Shown: positions 16,903 to 26,428, counted from the stretch's first letter. The stretch is 64,000 bases of DNA from Thiosocius sp942490985 (GCA_942490985.1 CALNYW010000005.1:310001-374000), one strand, 5' to 3'. Notes: generated from the letters alone by a model not told the origin. Program-made: numbers and translations.

Positions 16903-17739
16903 CTATCCCACCGTTTCCAGTGGCGATCGATTCAGGCCGGCTACAACGAAGCCTCTAATCGATGAGGGCAGCTCGCTAAGCCAACCAGTTGCCTGCTCAG
17001 CATCGGCGCACTCGGCGAATACGCAAGCGCCGGTGCCTGTCATCTGCGCCGTTGCCCTTTCATCAAGCCAATCAAAGGCTTGCGCGACACGTGGGTAGCG
17101 TTTTCGCACCACGGCCAAGCAATCATTACGACGCTCGCCGGCGAGAAAGGCGCGTATTGTGGTTCTGGGTGAATTCCTTGTCAAATCCGGATCTTGGAAC
17201 ACTTTACCGGTGTCGACGTGTTCTTGCGGTATCAGCAGCAGGTAAGAGGGCTCCGGCGGTGTCAGGTCGACCAGCTGTTCACCGACGCCCTCCGCCCAGG
17301 CCGCGCGCCCGTGGATGAAGATGGGCACGTCAGCGCCCAACCGCAAACCCAACGCCATCAGCGCCGTCTTATCAAGCCCACAGCGCCAAAGCGCGTTGAG
17401 TGCTACCAACGTCGTGGCAGCATCCGAACTGCCTCCACCCAGCCCGGCGCCCATCGGGATGCGCTTCTCCAGCGCAATATCCACGCCCTGCGAACAATTG
17501 GCCGCCGTCTGCAACAATCGCGCGGCACGAACCACCAGATCCTGATCCTCTTCGACCCCGGCAATGGGATTGACGCGACGTATCAGACCGTCCGACCGAA
17601 TGACAAACCGGAGCTCATCGGTCAGATCGATGAACTGGAAAACCGTTTGCAGCAGGTGATAGCCGTCGTCGCGGCGCCCGACCACGCGCAACATCAAATT
17701 CAGCTTGGCCGGCGCAGGCCAAAACGGCGCCTCCGTCAC
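16903..17739 (-). CDS. ispE: 4-diphosphocytidyl-2-C-methyl-D-erythritol kinase
   Basis: An ATP-dependent GHMP kinase of the non-mevalonate isoprenoid pathway. The 278-residue protein has the substrate-binding start PAPAKLNLMLRVVGRRDDGYH, the glycine-rich ATP loop PMGAGLGGGSSDAAT (about residues 95-109) and the C-terminal MTGTGACVFAE. It starts at GTG overlapping the stop of the TPR lipoprotein gene (GTGA, 17736-17739), so the two are translationally coupled. In most gammaproteobacteria lolB separates these two genes; here there is no room for it. Confidence 0.96.
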   Translation of the reverse strand: MTEAPFWPAPAKLNLMLRVVGRRDDGYHLLQTVFQFIDLTDELRFVIRSDGLIRRVNPIAGVEEDQDLVVRAARLLQTAANCSQGVDIALEKRIPMGAGLGGGSSDAATTLVALNALWRCGLDKTALMALGLRLGADVPIFIHGRAAWAEGVGEQLVDLTPPEPSYLLLIPQEHVDTGKVFQDPDLTRNSPRTTIRAFLAGERRNDCLAVVRKRYPRVAQAFDWLDERATAQMTGTGACVFAECADAEQATGWLSELPSSIRGFVVAGLNRSPLETVG

Positions 17740-19478
17740 AAGTCGACCTGAAGCCTCTTGAGCACGTTGCGGATCTTTTCGCTATCCGGGTTGTGGTCTA
17801 AAGATTCGGCCCAGACCGATCGCGCCGCGTCACGGTCGCCCTTCATCCACAACACCTCGCCCAGATGGGATGCGATCTCATCGTCCTGCGCACTCAGGGC
17901 CAGGGCCCGGCGCAGGTAGTCGGCGGCCTTTTCCAGGTCGCCCTGGCGGTACAGCACCCAGCCCATGCTGTCGAGAATCGCAGGGTTCTCGGGCCTAAGC
18001 TGTATCGCGCGCGCGATGTATTGGTAGGCTTCGTCCAGTCGCTCGTTGCGATCAGCCATGGTGTAACCGAGTGCGTTGAGCGAATCAACGTGATCGGGCT
18101 CTTCTTCCAGGATCTCGAGCAGCGCCTGCTCCATGCCGGCGAAATCGCCCTGATCGACCAAAAACAGCCCGCGGTTGTATCGCAGGTCGAGGTTGCTTGG
18201 AAAAGCCGCGATTGCAGTCTCGTAAAGGGCGATCGCGGCGGCGGCTGAACCGTAGTCCTGCACGACCTGGGTCTCGGCGATATAAAGATCGGCGGCGCGG
18301 TCCGGATTCGCGATGCGTGCCTGCTGCAAGGCCTCCTGGGCATCGGCAAGCCGACCGGTGCGGCCGTAGATCTGGGCCAGTCGCATGACCGCATCGACCT
18401 TCAACTCGTCGCCGGATACAGACCGGTACAGACCGATGGCTAGTTCTTCGTTGCCGCTTTCCTCTTCGATCTGGGCCAGATAGTAGCTCGCTTCATCGCG
18501 GCGCTCCGCATCGTTGCGAAGTTCCTGCCACAAGCCACGCGCCTCATCCCAGGATTCCTGTTGTGTGGCCAGCATCGCATAGCCAAACGTGATCTCAGTA
18601 TCGTCCGGCGTAAGGCGATGCAGCGCCTGGAACTGCTCCAACGCGCCGGCATAGTCGGCCGCATCGACCAGCGTGCGCGAGTAGGTCGTGCGGAGAAGCG
18701 CGCTGTCCGGGTAGCTCCGCACACTGTCTGCCAGGAAATCGACCGCGTCGTCACGGCGGTCCTGCGTGGTCAGGACGCGCGCCAAAAGTACGCGCGGCTG
18801 GTGCCAATCCGGTTTGTTGGCGATGACCTGTCGCAGACGCTGCTCGGCAGCCTCGAATTTGCGATGGGCGGTCTCCATCACGGCGACGGCGTAGAGCGAA
18901 CGAATATCGTCCGGGTGGCGCGCCTGCAGGTCGACCACGAGTTGCTCAGCACCGTCACGATCGCGCTCGACGCTCAACACGCTAGCCGCCTGCAGGAAGC
19001 CGTCGGCGCCTCGGGCATCGGCGATTTTGACCAGCGCATCAAGCTGCGCGCCGGCCTCGACCGGCTGGGCGTTACGCAGAAACAATACCGCTGCGATTTG
19101 CCGCGCGGTCATGTCGTTTGGGGCCAGCTCAACCCAGCGGCTGACGGACGCGAGTCCGGACTGGTAATCCTTGAGATGCAGCGCGATCCGCGTGGCGCGC
19201 TCGGCGGCGTACGCGTCCTGGGCGAGAATCGCGGCGTGCTGATAGTGCGACTGCGAGAGTCGCAACTCACCGCGGTCGGCCCCGATCTCACCAACCAGGT
19301 AGCTGTAGATGAGGTCTTCGTCGAGTTCACGGGGGGCTCGTGTCGGCTCCGGGAAGGGCAGCACAATGGCCTCTTCCGACCCCGGGTCGCCGTCAGAAGA
19401 GTTCTTCACCCCAGTGGTCTGACAACCCGTCAGGACCAGCAGCGAAAGCCCCAGCAGGCCGAGCGTAAGTATTTTCAC
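17736..19478 (-). CDS. Tetratricopeptide-repeat lipoprotein
   Basis: A 580-residue predicted lipoprotein. The GTG at 19478 gives a short signal peptide with lipobox LTGC (Cys19); the frame is open further upstream, but the added residues look non-coding. From about residue 70 the chain is a long solenoid of helical TPR-like pairs; the clearest repeats are near the C-terminus (LDEAYQYIARAIQLRPENPAIL, GDLEKAADYLRRALALSAQD). Orthologues occupy the same place opposite hemA in many gammaproteobacteria (PA4667-like). It probably serves as an envelope scaffold; no enzymatic motif is seen. Confidence 0.85.
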   Translation of the reverse strand: MKILTLGLLGLSLLVLTGCQTTGVKNSSDGDPGSEEAIVLPFPEPTRAPRELDEDLIYSYLVGEIGADRGELRLSQSHYQHAAILAQDAYAAERATRIALHLKDYQSGLASVSRWVELAPNDMTARQIAAVLFLRNAQPVEAGAQLDALVKIADARGADGFLQAASVLSVERDRDGAEQLVVDLQARHPDDIRSLYAVAVMETAHRKFEAAEQRLRQVIANKPDWHQPRVLLARVLTTQDRRDDAVDFLADSVRSYPDSALLRTTYSRTLVDAADYAGALEQFQALHRLTPDDTEITFGYAMLATQQESWDEARGLWQELRNDAERRDEASYYLAQIEEESGNEELAIGLYRSVSGDELKVDAVMRLAQIYGRTGRLADAQEALQQARIANPDRAADLYIAETQVVQDYGSAAAAIALYETAIAAFPSNLDLRYNRGLFLVDQGDFAGMEQALLEILEEEPDHVDSLNALGYTMADRNERLDEAYQYIARAIQLRPENPAILDSMGWVLYRQGDLEKAADYLRRALALSAQDDEIASHLGEVLWMKGDRDAARSVWAESLDHNPDSEKIRNVLKRLQVDL

Positions 19479-19617
19479 ACCCGCCAGGGTACTGGATGGC
19501 CGGTATTGTTCAATAGCCCGCTGCGCTTTCAGACCGTTCGTCGAAACTCTGTCCAACTTGCATTCAACCCTTTGATATCTCAAACTTTCGGCTGGTCTTG
19601 CTAAACAACCGGCCACC

Positions 19618-20889
19618 ATGCCTCTGCTCACGATCGGCCTCAACCATACAACGGCTCCTGTAAGTATCCGCGAACGGGTAACGTTCGGCCCGGATATTGT
19701 GGTCGCTGCACTGCGCAGTTTGACGGAATTGCCGGGTATACACGAAGCGGTCATCCTGTCGACCTGCAATCGCACCGAACTTTACTGCGAAGCTGAACCC
19801 GACGCTGAAGAGTCGACTCGCGAATGGCTCGCCGGGTTCCATGGTCTCGCCATCGAGGACGTCTCACCGTACCTGTATTCGCACCAGGGGCGCTATGCGG
19901 TCGGCCATCTTCTCTGCGTCGCGAGTGGCCTTGATTCACTGGTGCTCGGCGAACCACAGATCCTCGGTCAGGTGAAAAGCGCCTTTCAAACCGCGCACGA
20001 TGCGGGCCGCGTCAGCAAGGTCGTCACCCGGCTATTCCAACATGCCTTTGCAACGGCCAAGCAGGTGCGGACCGATACGGCAATCGGCGACAGTCCGGTA
20101 TCGGTTGCCTTTGCAGCGGTCAGCCTGGCACGCCAGATCTTCGCCGACCTGACCGAGCAGACCGCGCTGTTGATCGGCGCCGGGGAAACCATCGAACTAG
20201 CCGCACGACATCTGACGCAAAATGGCGTTGGCCGCGTAATCGTTGCCAACCGCACGATTTCCCGCGCACAGGAGCTGGCCGAGCAATTCGACGCCTATGC
20301 GATCAGTCTGGCGGAGATCCCGACCCACCTCGCCGATGCCGACATCGTGATTTCATCGACCGCCAGCCCGGTACCGATCCTCGGCAAAGGCACCGTTGAA
20401 AGCGCACTGAAGCGCCGCCGCCATCAACCGATGTTCATGGTCGATATCGCCGTGCCGCGCGATATCGAAGCCGAGGTTGCCGGACTCGAGGACGTGTACC
20501 TCTACACCGTCGATGATCTCGATGAGGTGATTCAGGGCAATTTGAAATCCCGCCAGGACGCCGCCGCCCAGGCTCAGGAAATCATCGAATTCCAAGTCGA
20601 CGAATTCATCGCCTGGCTACGCTCTCTCGATGCGGTCGGTCTGATTCAGCACTACCGCCGCCAGGCGCACGGCACGCGAGACGAGGTGCTACACAAGGCA
20701 CTGCGCATGGTCGAGGCCGGCAAATCGCCCGAAGAGGCCCTGGCCTTCCTTGCCAACACGCTGACCAACAAGCTGCTCCATACCCCCAGCACGCAAATGC
20801 GCGAGGCCTGCAGTAGCGGGAAAACCGAGTTACTCGAGGCCGCCAATACGCTATTCCAGCTCGGCCAAGGCAAGTCTGGCGGTCACTAG
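19618..20889 (+). CDS. hemA: Glutamyl-tRNA reductase
   Basis: Reduces glutamyl-tRNA to glutamate-1-semialdehyde, the first committed step of tetrapyrrole synthesis. The 423-residue protein has the catalytic cysteine in ILSTCNRTELYC (Cys50), the GEPQILGQVKSA substrate-binding motif, a Rossmann NADPH domain (TALLIGAGE at about 180-190) and the C-terminal dimerisation helix. It has little Shine-Dalgarno. The 139-base spacer to the divergent TPR gene should hold both promoters, but none is clear. prfA follows after 82 bases. Confidence 0.97.
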   Translation: MPLLTIGLNHTTAPVSIRERVTFGPDIVVAALRSLTELPGIHEAVILSTCNRTELYCEAEPDAEESTREWLAGFHGLAIEDVSPYLYSHQGRYAVGHLLCVASGLDSLVLGEPQILGQVKSAFQTAHDAGRVSKVVTRLFQHAFATAKQVRTDTAIGDSPVSVAFAAVSLARQIFADLTEQTALLIGAGETIELAARHLTQNGVGRVIVANRTISRAQELAEQFDAYAISLAEIPTHLADADIVISSTASPVPILGKGTVESALKRRRHQPMFMVDIAVPRDIEAEVAGLEDVYLYTVDDLDEVIQGNLKSRQDAAAQAQEIIEFQVDEFIAWLRSLDAVGLIQHYRRQAHGTRDEVLHKALRMVEAGKSPEEALAFLANTLTNKLLHTPSTQMREACSSGKTELLEAANTLFQLGQGKSGGH

Positions 20890-20971
20890 CTGACTGACGG
20901 CAGGCTCGTCCAACCGTCGCCACCGGGGAACACCGGCTGGCACCCCCCTTTCCCGTACGATCGCCCGACCC

Positions 20972-22051
20972 ATGAAGCCCAGCATTCGGCAGAAACTTGA
21001 GCACATCAGTGAGCGCTACCAGGAGATCACTGTGCTGCTATCCGACCCTGAGGTGCAGGCAGACAGTGACCGGTTCCGCGAACTGAGCCAAGAACTCGCG
21101 CAGTTGGAACCCGTCACCGCCTGCTATGCGCAGTACGGCGCGGCCGAAGCGGAGTTGCGCAACGCCGAGGAGATGCTTGCCGACCCGGAGATGGCCGAGC
21201 TGGCTGCCGACGCCCGCGAAGAGGCCAGGCAGGCCGTTGACAGGCTTGAGCCGCAGCTGCAGCGTTTACTGCTACCGAAAGACCCGAACGACGAGCGCAA
21301 TGTGTACCTCGAGGTTCGCGCCGGTACCGGCGGCGCCGAGGCGGCGCTGTTTGCCGGTGATCTGCTGCGCATGTATCTCCGTTACGCCGAGCGCAACCGT
21401 TGGAAGACCGAAACGATCAGTGAAAGCCTGGGCGAACACGGCGGCTATAAAGAGGTCGTCGTGCGCATCGTCGGGCACGGCGTTTACGCCAGATTGAAGT
21501 TCGAGTCGGGCGCTCACCGGGTGCAGCGCGTGCCGGAGACCGAGTCGCAAGGCCGTATTCATACCTCGGCCTGCACGGTTGCGATCCTGCCCGAGGCCGA
21601 GGCGGTGGATGCCATCGATATAAACGCGAACGACCTGCGCATCGACACCTTTCGCTCTTCAGGCGCTGGCGGGCAGCACGTCAATACAACCGACTCGGCC
21701 GTGCGCATCACCCATTTACCGACCGGCGTGGTCGTCGAATGTCAGGACGAGCGGTCTCAACATAAGAACAAAGCACGGGCGATGTCGCTGCTCCAGGCGC
21801 GACTGCTGGCCGCCGCACAGGCCTCGGCAGCCGCCACCCGCGCCGAGGACCGACGCCTGCAGGTCGGCAGCGGCGACCGCTCAGAGCGCATCCGCACCTA
21901 CAATTTTCCGCAAAACCGACTGACGGACCATCGCATCAACCTTACCCTGTACAAGCTGGACGAGGTCATGCAAGGCGGGTTGGATCAAGTCACCGACCCG
22001 CTGCGTCAAGAGCATCAAGCCGAATTACTGGCGACCCTCGGCGACGAATGA
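20972..22051 (+). CDS. prfA: Peptide chain release factor 1
   Basis: Recognises UAA and UAG and triggers peptide release. The 359-residue protein has the stop-codon-reading PxT motif as PET at about 188-190 and the catalytic GGQ at 233-235 (SGAGGQHVNTTDSAVR), whose glutamine is methylated by PrmC, encoded next. The length matches E. coli RF1. The prmC start overlaps its stop by 4 bases (ATGA). Confidence 0.98.
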   Translation: MKPSIRQKLEHISERYQEITVLLSDPEVQADSDRFRELSQELAQLEPVTACYAQYGAAEAELRNAEEMLADPEMAELAADAREEARQAVDRLEPQLQRLLLPKDPNDERNVYLEVRAGTGGAEAALFAGDLLRMYLRYAERNRWKTETISESLGEHGGYKEVVVRIVGHGVYARLKFESGAHRVQRVPETESQGRIHTSACTVAILPEAEAVDAIDINANDLRIDTFRSSGAGGQHVNTTDSAVRITHLPTGVVVECQDERSQHKNKARAMSLLQARLLAAAQASAAATRAEDRRLQVGSGDRSERIRTYNFPQNRLTDHRINLTLYKLDEVMQGGLDQVTDPLRQEHQAELLATLGDE

Positions 22052-22902
22052 ACAGCATCCGAGACCTGTTGGCCGACGCAACCAAGCGGCTCAGGGCGAA
22101 CAGCGAAACCCCGGAAATTGACGCGCAAGCCCTGCTCGCCCGTGCCCTCGGTCGTGATCGCAGCTGGTTGTTTGCCTGGCCGGAGTTAGTGCCCGACGCT
22201 GACACGCGGGAGGCCTTCGCAGCATTGCTCGCCCGCCGCGAGCACGGCGAGCCGGTCGCCTACCTGACTGGCGAACGGGAATTTTGGTCGCTCAGCCTGA
22301 CTGTCACCGCCGACACCCTGATTCCTCGGCCCGAAACCGAGCTATTGGTCGAAACGCTGCTTGCCCTGGATCTGCCCGACGACGCACGCGTTTTGGACCT
22401 GGGGACTGGCAGCGGCGCGCTGGCCTTGGCCCTGGCGACCGAACGGCCGCGATGGCGTATCACCGCCAGCGACCGCTCGACAGCCGCACTCGAGGTTGCC
22501 CAAGGGAACGGCGAACGTCTCGGGCTCTGTAACGTCGTGTTCTGCCGCGGCGATTGGTTCGAGGCCCTCGCACGCGACGCGCGCTTCGATGCCATTGTCA
22601 GCAACCCACCCTACGTGGCTGACAACGACACCCATCTGGCCCGGGGCGACGTGCGCTTCGAACCCGCTGCCGCGCTGCGCGCCGGTAGCGACGGACTCGA
22701 TGCCCTACGGACGATAATCCGTCACGCCCCGGACCATTTGGACGTTGCGGGCTATCTTTGGCTGGAGCATGGCGCAGACCAGGGACGGGCAGTGCGTGAA
22801 CTGCTCGCGAGCGCGCGTTTCGGCGACGTCGCCACACAACTCGATTTCGCAGGACTGGCGCGCTGTAGCGGCGGAAAACTGGCGCTTACATCAATCGAAT
22901 AG
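22048..22902 (+). CDS. prmC: Release factor glutamine methyltransferase
   Basis: Methylates the GGQ glutamine of release factors RF1 and RF2. The 284-residue protein has an N-terminal helical substrate-binding domain, the SAM-binding VLDLGTGSGALALALA motif (about residues 111-125) and the catalytic NPPY at 186-189. It overlaps prfA by ATGA, so enzyme and substrate are co-translated. A small unknown gene separates it from moeB. Confidence 0.97.
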   Translation: MNSIRDLLADATKRLRANSETPEIDAQALLARALGRDRSWLFAWPELVPDADTREAFAALLARREHGEPVAYLTGEREFWSLSLTVTADTLIPRPETELLVETLLALDLPDDARVLDLGTGSGALALALATERPRWRITASDRSTAALEVAQGNGERLGLCNVVFCRGDWFEALARDARFDAIVSNPPYVADNDTHLARGDVRFEPAAALRAGSDGLDALRTIIRHAPDHLDVAGYLWLEHGADQGRAVRELLASARFGDVATQLDFAGLARCSGGKLALTSIE

Positions 22903-22956
22903 GGCCGGCACCAAGTCCCCTTGACCTATGCGGCCATTTGGCGCCAGCATTGGCGG

Positions 22957-23367
22957 ATGGAGGAGCCGGAAGAAAATCTTTTGAAGGTGCGCGAAATCGC
23001 CTTCTGCACATTGCATCCTGATCCGAACCAGGCGGGCTCGGCAGCGGTCCTGTTGATGGACGTCGATGGCGTTCAGCGCGTCGATGTGGAACAGCCGGCT
23101 GTCCTGCATGTCACCTACCACCTGCTCGCCGTCTGTTTGGCCGATATCGAGGCGCTGCTGGAAGACAATGGTTTCCATCTCGATAACCGTGTCGTCCACA
23201 AAATCCGTCGCGCCCTGTTTCATTACACCGAAGAAACACAGCGCGCGAATCTAGGCTGCCCCAAAGGTGATGCAAACTGCACCCAAAAGGTTTTCGTCAA
23301 CCGCTATCGCAAGCGCGATCATGGATGTCAGGACGACCGCCCGGAACACTGGCGACGCTACCTCTGA
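22957..23367 (+). CDS. Conserved-looking protein of unknown function, HMA-like fold possible
   Basis: I do not recognise a named family. The product is about 136 residues from ATG 22957 (a TTG at 22921 in the same frame would add 12). Residues 8-75 read like a ferredoxin-type beta-alpha-beta unit: KVREIAFCTLHP, then VQRVDVEQPAVLHVTYHL, then LADIEALLEDNGFHLD, which resembles the spacing of heavy-metal-associated domains but without their CxxC. The C-terminal part carries CPKGDANCTQKVFVNRYRKRDHGC, three cysteines and a histidine that could bind metal. It lies between prmC and moeB, in the same direction and tightly packed. Codon use looks like its neighbours. Confidence 0.7.
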   Translation: MEEPEENLLKVREIAFCTLHPDPNQAGSAAVLLMDVDGVQRVDVEQPAVLHVTYHLLAVCLADIEALLEDNGFHLDNRVVHKIRRALFHYTEETQRANLGCPKGDANCTQKVFVNRYRKRDHGCQDDRPEHWRRYL

Positions 23368-23412
23368 GCGCAGTCAGACAGACACCGAAACCCCAGAAGA
23401 GACTGCCGACTG

Positions 23413-24153
23413 GTGGATGACACCGATCTCTTGCGGTACAGCCGGCAGATCATGTTGCCGGAACTCGATATCGCGGGACAGTCGCGGCTCGCCGCGAGCC
23501 GCGCGCTAGTGATCGGCCTGGGGGGGCTGGGGTCGCCGGCGGCAATGTATCTGGCAGCGGCCGGGGTGGGCACCCTGGACCTGTGCGACGACGATGAGGT
23601 CGACCTGACCAATCTGCAACGTCAGATCGCGCACACCACCGACCGCATTGGTGAGCCCAAGGTGGCTTCTGCAACGACCACCATCCATGCCCTAAACCCG
23701 ACTGTGACGCTGTTGCCGAGACCGGCAAGGCTGACGGGGGCTGCATTGGAGGCCGCGGTAGCCGCCGCCGACGTGGTGCTCGACTGCAGCGACAACTTCG
23801 AGACGCGTTTCGCCGTGAATGCGGCCTGCCATCGCCATCGAATCCCCTTGATATCCGGCGCAGCCATTCGGTGGGACGGCCAGATCAGCGTTTTCAACCA
23901 AACCGCCGACGGACCCTGCTACCGCTGTCTCTACAGCGACGCCGGCGACGATGACCTGCGCTGCAGTTCGAATGGCGTCGTGGCGCCGCTGGTTGGCGTG
24001 ATCGGGGCCATGCAGGCGCTCGAGGCGATAAAGCTGTTGTGCGGCATCGGCGAATCACTCGACGGACGTCTGTTAGTGCTCGATGGGCTGCGCATGCAAT
24101 GGCGGGAACTGCAACTGAGGCGTGATCCTGCCTGTCCGGTTTGTGCAGCATGA
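23413..24153 (+). CDS. moeB: MoeB/ThiF-family adenylyltransferase
   Basis: An E1-like enzyme that adenylates the C-terminal glycine of a sulfur-carrier protein (MoaD or ThiS type). The 246-residue protein has RYSRQIMLPELDIAGQ, the ATP-binding VIGLGGLGSPAAMYLAAAGVG, the catalytic-region aspartate in DCSDNFETR, and two CxxC pairs for a structural zinc (CYRC and CPVC). There is no rhodanese domain. It starts at GTG. Placement after hemA-prfA-prmC supports MoeB, but ThiF cannot be excluded from sequence alone. Confidence 0.88.
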   Translation: MDDTDLLRYSRQIMLPELDIAGQSRLAASRALVIGLGGLGSPAAMYLAAAGVGTLDLCDDDEVDLTNLQRQIAHTTDRIGEPKVASATTTIHALNPTVTLLPRPARLTGAALEAAVAAADVVLDCSDNFETRFAVNAACHRHRIPLISGAAIRWDGQISVFNQTADGPCYRCLYSDAGDDDLRCSSNGVVAPLVGVIGAMQALEAIKLLCGIGESLDGRLLVLDGLRMQWRELQLRRDPACPVCAA

Positions 24154-24716
24154 TCCTGTTTATCCACGGTTTCGGCAGCTGCGGCTGGGGAGGCAAATCG
24201 CTGGCATTGCGGCGACATTTCGGGGTCAGCAACGTTATTGCCCCTGACCTGCCCTTTGACCCGCAGCAGGCTGCAGAAAAGATCGCCAGCATCTTGCGGC
24301 GGTACCCCGTCTCGGCGATGGTCGGTTCATCGCTCGGTGGCTTTTTTGCTACCTGGCTAAACCGACAAAACCCGTTGCCGACCGTTCTGATCAATCCCGC
24401 GCTGCGGCCGCATGACAAACTTGGCCCTCACCTCGGCCACCATCGACGTTGGTGCGATGCGATGCCTTTCAGCGTGACCGAAGATTTTCTGGCCAGCCTG
24501 AAAGCTATGCATCGCAACCGGTTGGCGCCGCAAGAGCGTTACCTGGTGCTGCTGCAACAAGCCGATGAGGTACTGGATTATCGCGAAGCCGCCGACTACT
24601 ACCGTGAGAAACATCTGCGCTTGCTGCCAGGTGGCAGTCACCGCTTCGATGACTTCAATGCGTATCTTCCGGACATTGCCGACTGGTTGGGGCAGGTGGG
24701 GAAGATTCCCTCATGA
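24150..24716 (+). CDS. yqiA: YqiA-type esterase (alpha/beta hydrolase)
   Basis: A 188-residue alpha/beta hydrolase. It has the oxyanion-hole motif LFIHGFGS, nucleophile GSSLGG (Ser61), INPALRP, the DEVLDYREAADYY acid region and a catalytic histidine in GGSHRFDDF, matching E. coli YqiA residue by residue in these parts. The physiological substrate of YqiA is not established. The start overlaps the moeB stop (ATGA), as does its own stop with the next gene, so moeB, yqiA and the methyltransferase form a coupled operon. Confidence 0.9.
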   Translation: MILFIHGFGSCGWGGKSLALRRHFGVSNVIAPDLPFDPQQAAEKIASILRRYPVSAMVGSSLGGFFATWLNRQNPLPTVLINPALRPHDKLGPHLGHHRRWCDAMPFSVTEDFLASLKAMHRNRLAPQERYLVLLQQADEVLDYREAADYYREKHLRLLPGGSHRFDDFNAYLPDIADWLGQVGKIPS

Positions 24717-25315
24717 CTAACAAAAGCAAACCGCCGCTCGATATCGAGCGATTGCGCCAAGACATTGTTTTTCGCGACTCACTGCTTGGCCATGAGCTTG
24801 AATTTCATACGACCTGGGGGCTATTCTCGCCAAAAGCTATCGACGAGGGCAGTCGCCTGCTGCTTGAGCATCTGGACGTCGCATCGGATGAACGCGCGAT
24901 AGACCTGGGCTGCGGATACGGCCCACTTGGGCTGGCTATTGCCAAGTCAGCACCGGCTGGGCACTGTCTGATGGTCGATAAAGACTTCGTCGCCGTCGAC
25001 TACGCCAACGCCAACGCCGCGCGCAACGGTATCGACAACGCACAGGCCATACTCAGCGACGGGCTAAAGCACGTGCCGCCACAGCGCTTTTCGCTGGCCG
25101 TGACAAATTTGCCGGCGAAAACCAGCAAAGAGCATTACTATCTATTCTTCCACGACATCTACGACGCCCTCGAACCGGGAGGCCGCTTCTACGTCGTGGT
25201 CATCAGCGGCCTGCGTCAGTTTATCGCCCGTGCTTTTCAGGAAGTGTTCGGCAACCATAAAAAACTCAAGCAGGGACGCCAATATACGGTCGCAAGGGCG
25301 GAAAAGTTGGATTAA
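24713..25315 (+). CDS. RsmC-like class I SAM-dependent methyltransferase
   Basis: A 200-residue single-domain methyltransferase of the MTS (methyltransferase small) type. It has FSPKAIDEGSRLLLEHL, the SAM motif AIDLGCGYGPLGLAIA (about residues 62-77), an acidic strand end (VDKD) and SDGLKHV. The post-SAM motif, usually NPPF/Y in RsmC and RlmG, is here NLPA (VTNLPAKTSKEHYY), so substrate chemistry could differ. It is half the length of RsmC and lacks the N-terminal pseudo-domain. It overlaps yqiA by ATGA. Confidence 0.82.
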   Translation: MTNKSKPPLDIERLRQDIVFRDSLLGHELEFHTTWGLFSPKAIDEGSRLLLEHLDVASDERAIDLGCGYGPLGLAIAKSAPAGHCLMVDKDFVAVDYANANAARNGIDNAQAILSDGLKHVPPQRFSLAVTNLPAKTSKEHYYLFFHDIYDALEPGGRFYVVVISGLRQFIARAFQEVFGNHKKLKQGRQYTVARAEKLD

Positions 25316-25385
25316 AGACAGAGATGGACCGGGCCGCTATGTTTTCGACGGTCGAAGCAGAAAAGGCAGGAGTGGAGATTTAGGC

Positions 25386-26420
25386 ATGAGCACAGGGCCG
25401 AACGAAAAAACCGCAGAGGCCGCTGCTGAGTACTTGCGGATGACGCTCCCATTGATGTCGCGCCACCAGGTCCCTGCAACTCCAGAGAACTACGCGATCT
25501 GGTACAACTATGTAACCGGAGACGACCCTGAGCTGAAAGCCGAGATCGACCGACTGATCGGCGATCAAACACCATTCACGGCGGCGTTGAATGCCGAACT
25601 CTATCAACAGTTCATCGCCGAGCATGACATCAGCACCATCGACAAGGTGCGAGAAGGTCTCAGCCAGGTCCTCGTTGAAGTCAGTTCCTCGCTGGCCGAT
25701 GCCGGTAACGATGCCGATGCCTATTCCGGCACCCTCGATAAGTTTGCCGAACAGGCAGACCAACAAGACGGCATCGCCGGGGTTCGTGGCCTGCTGAAGG
25801 CGTTGATCAACGAAACCCGGTCCATGCAGGAAACCGCGCGCAACATGCATGCGAACTTTGAGTCGAAGACCCAGGAAATCGAGGAACTGCAGGAAGAACT
25901 CAAACGCGAACGCAAGCGCGCCATTACCGACCCACTGACCGGGCTGTTCAATCGACTCGCGTTGATTGATCGCCTACAGGCCGTGCTCGGTGAGTTTGTC
26001 GAAGGCGGCGAGCCACCGTCGATGGCCATGTTCGACATCGACCATTTCAAAAAGGTCAACGATACACACGGACACCTGATCGGCGATCGCGTAATCCGCT
26101 TTGTTGCCCAGGCTCTGCAGAAAAACATCAAGGGCAAAGACTGCGCGGCACGATACGGCGGCGAAGAATTTATCGTACTGCTGCCGGAAACGCCGCCGCA
26201 CGGCGCCAAAGCCGTGGCAGAGAACATTCTGAAGACGGTCTCACAGGCACAGCTGGTGCGCGCTGACAGCAAGAAACCGCTGGGTCAAATCACCGTATCG
26301 GCAGGTGTCGCCCACTATCGGCGCGGCGAAGACATCATGGACTTTATCGAGCGCGCCGACCGGGCCTTGTACCAGTCCAAGGCCGATGGTCGCAATCGCG
26401 TCACCGTGGCCGCAGAGTAA
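25386..26420 (+). CDS. Diguanylate cyclase (GGDEF protein)
   Basis: The 344-residue soluble protein has an N-terminal helical domain (about 1-130, MTLPLMSRHQVPATPENYAIWYNY) found in a family of GGDEF proteins, a coiled-coil linker (about 135-180, rich in Glu/Lys/Arg) and a GGDEF domain whose active site is GGEEF at 258-262, so it should synthesise cyclic di-GMP. The inhibitory I-site reads KGKD at 249-252 instead of RxxD; loss of the arginine suggests weak product inhibition. No membrane segment. The ATG at 25386 has GGAG 8 bases upstream. Confidence 0.92.
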   Translation: MSTGPNEKTAEAAAEYLRMTLPLMSRHQVPATPENYAIWYNYVTGDDPELKAEIDRLIGDQTPFTAALNAELYQQFIAEHDISTIDKVREGLSQVLVEVSSSLADAGNDADAYSGTLDKFAEQADQQDGIAGVRGLLKALINETRSMQETARNMHANFESKTQEIEELQEELKRERKRAITDPLTGLFNRLALIDRLQAVLGEFVEGGEPPSMAMFDIDHFKKVNDTHGHLIGDRVIRFVAQALQKNIKGKDCAARYGGEEFIVLLPETPPHGAKAVAENILKTVSQAQLVRADSKKPLGQITVSAGVAHYRRGEDIMDFIERADRALYQSKADGRNRVTVAAE

Positions 26421-26428
26421 ACCCTGCG

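Noticed and set aside
18561..19604. A 347-codon frame antisense to the TPR lipoprotein gene
   Set aside because: No domain and shadow-type composition; the opposite strand has clear TPR repeats and a lipobox.
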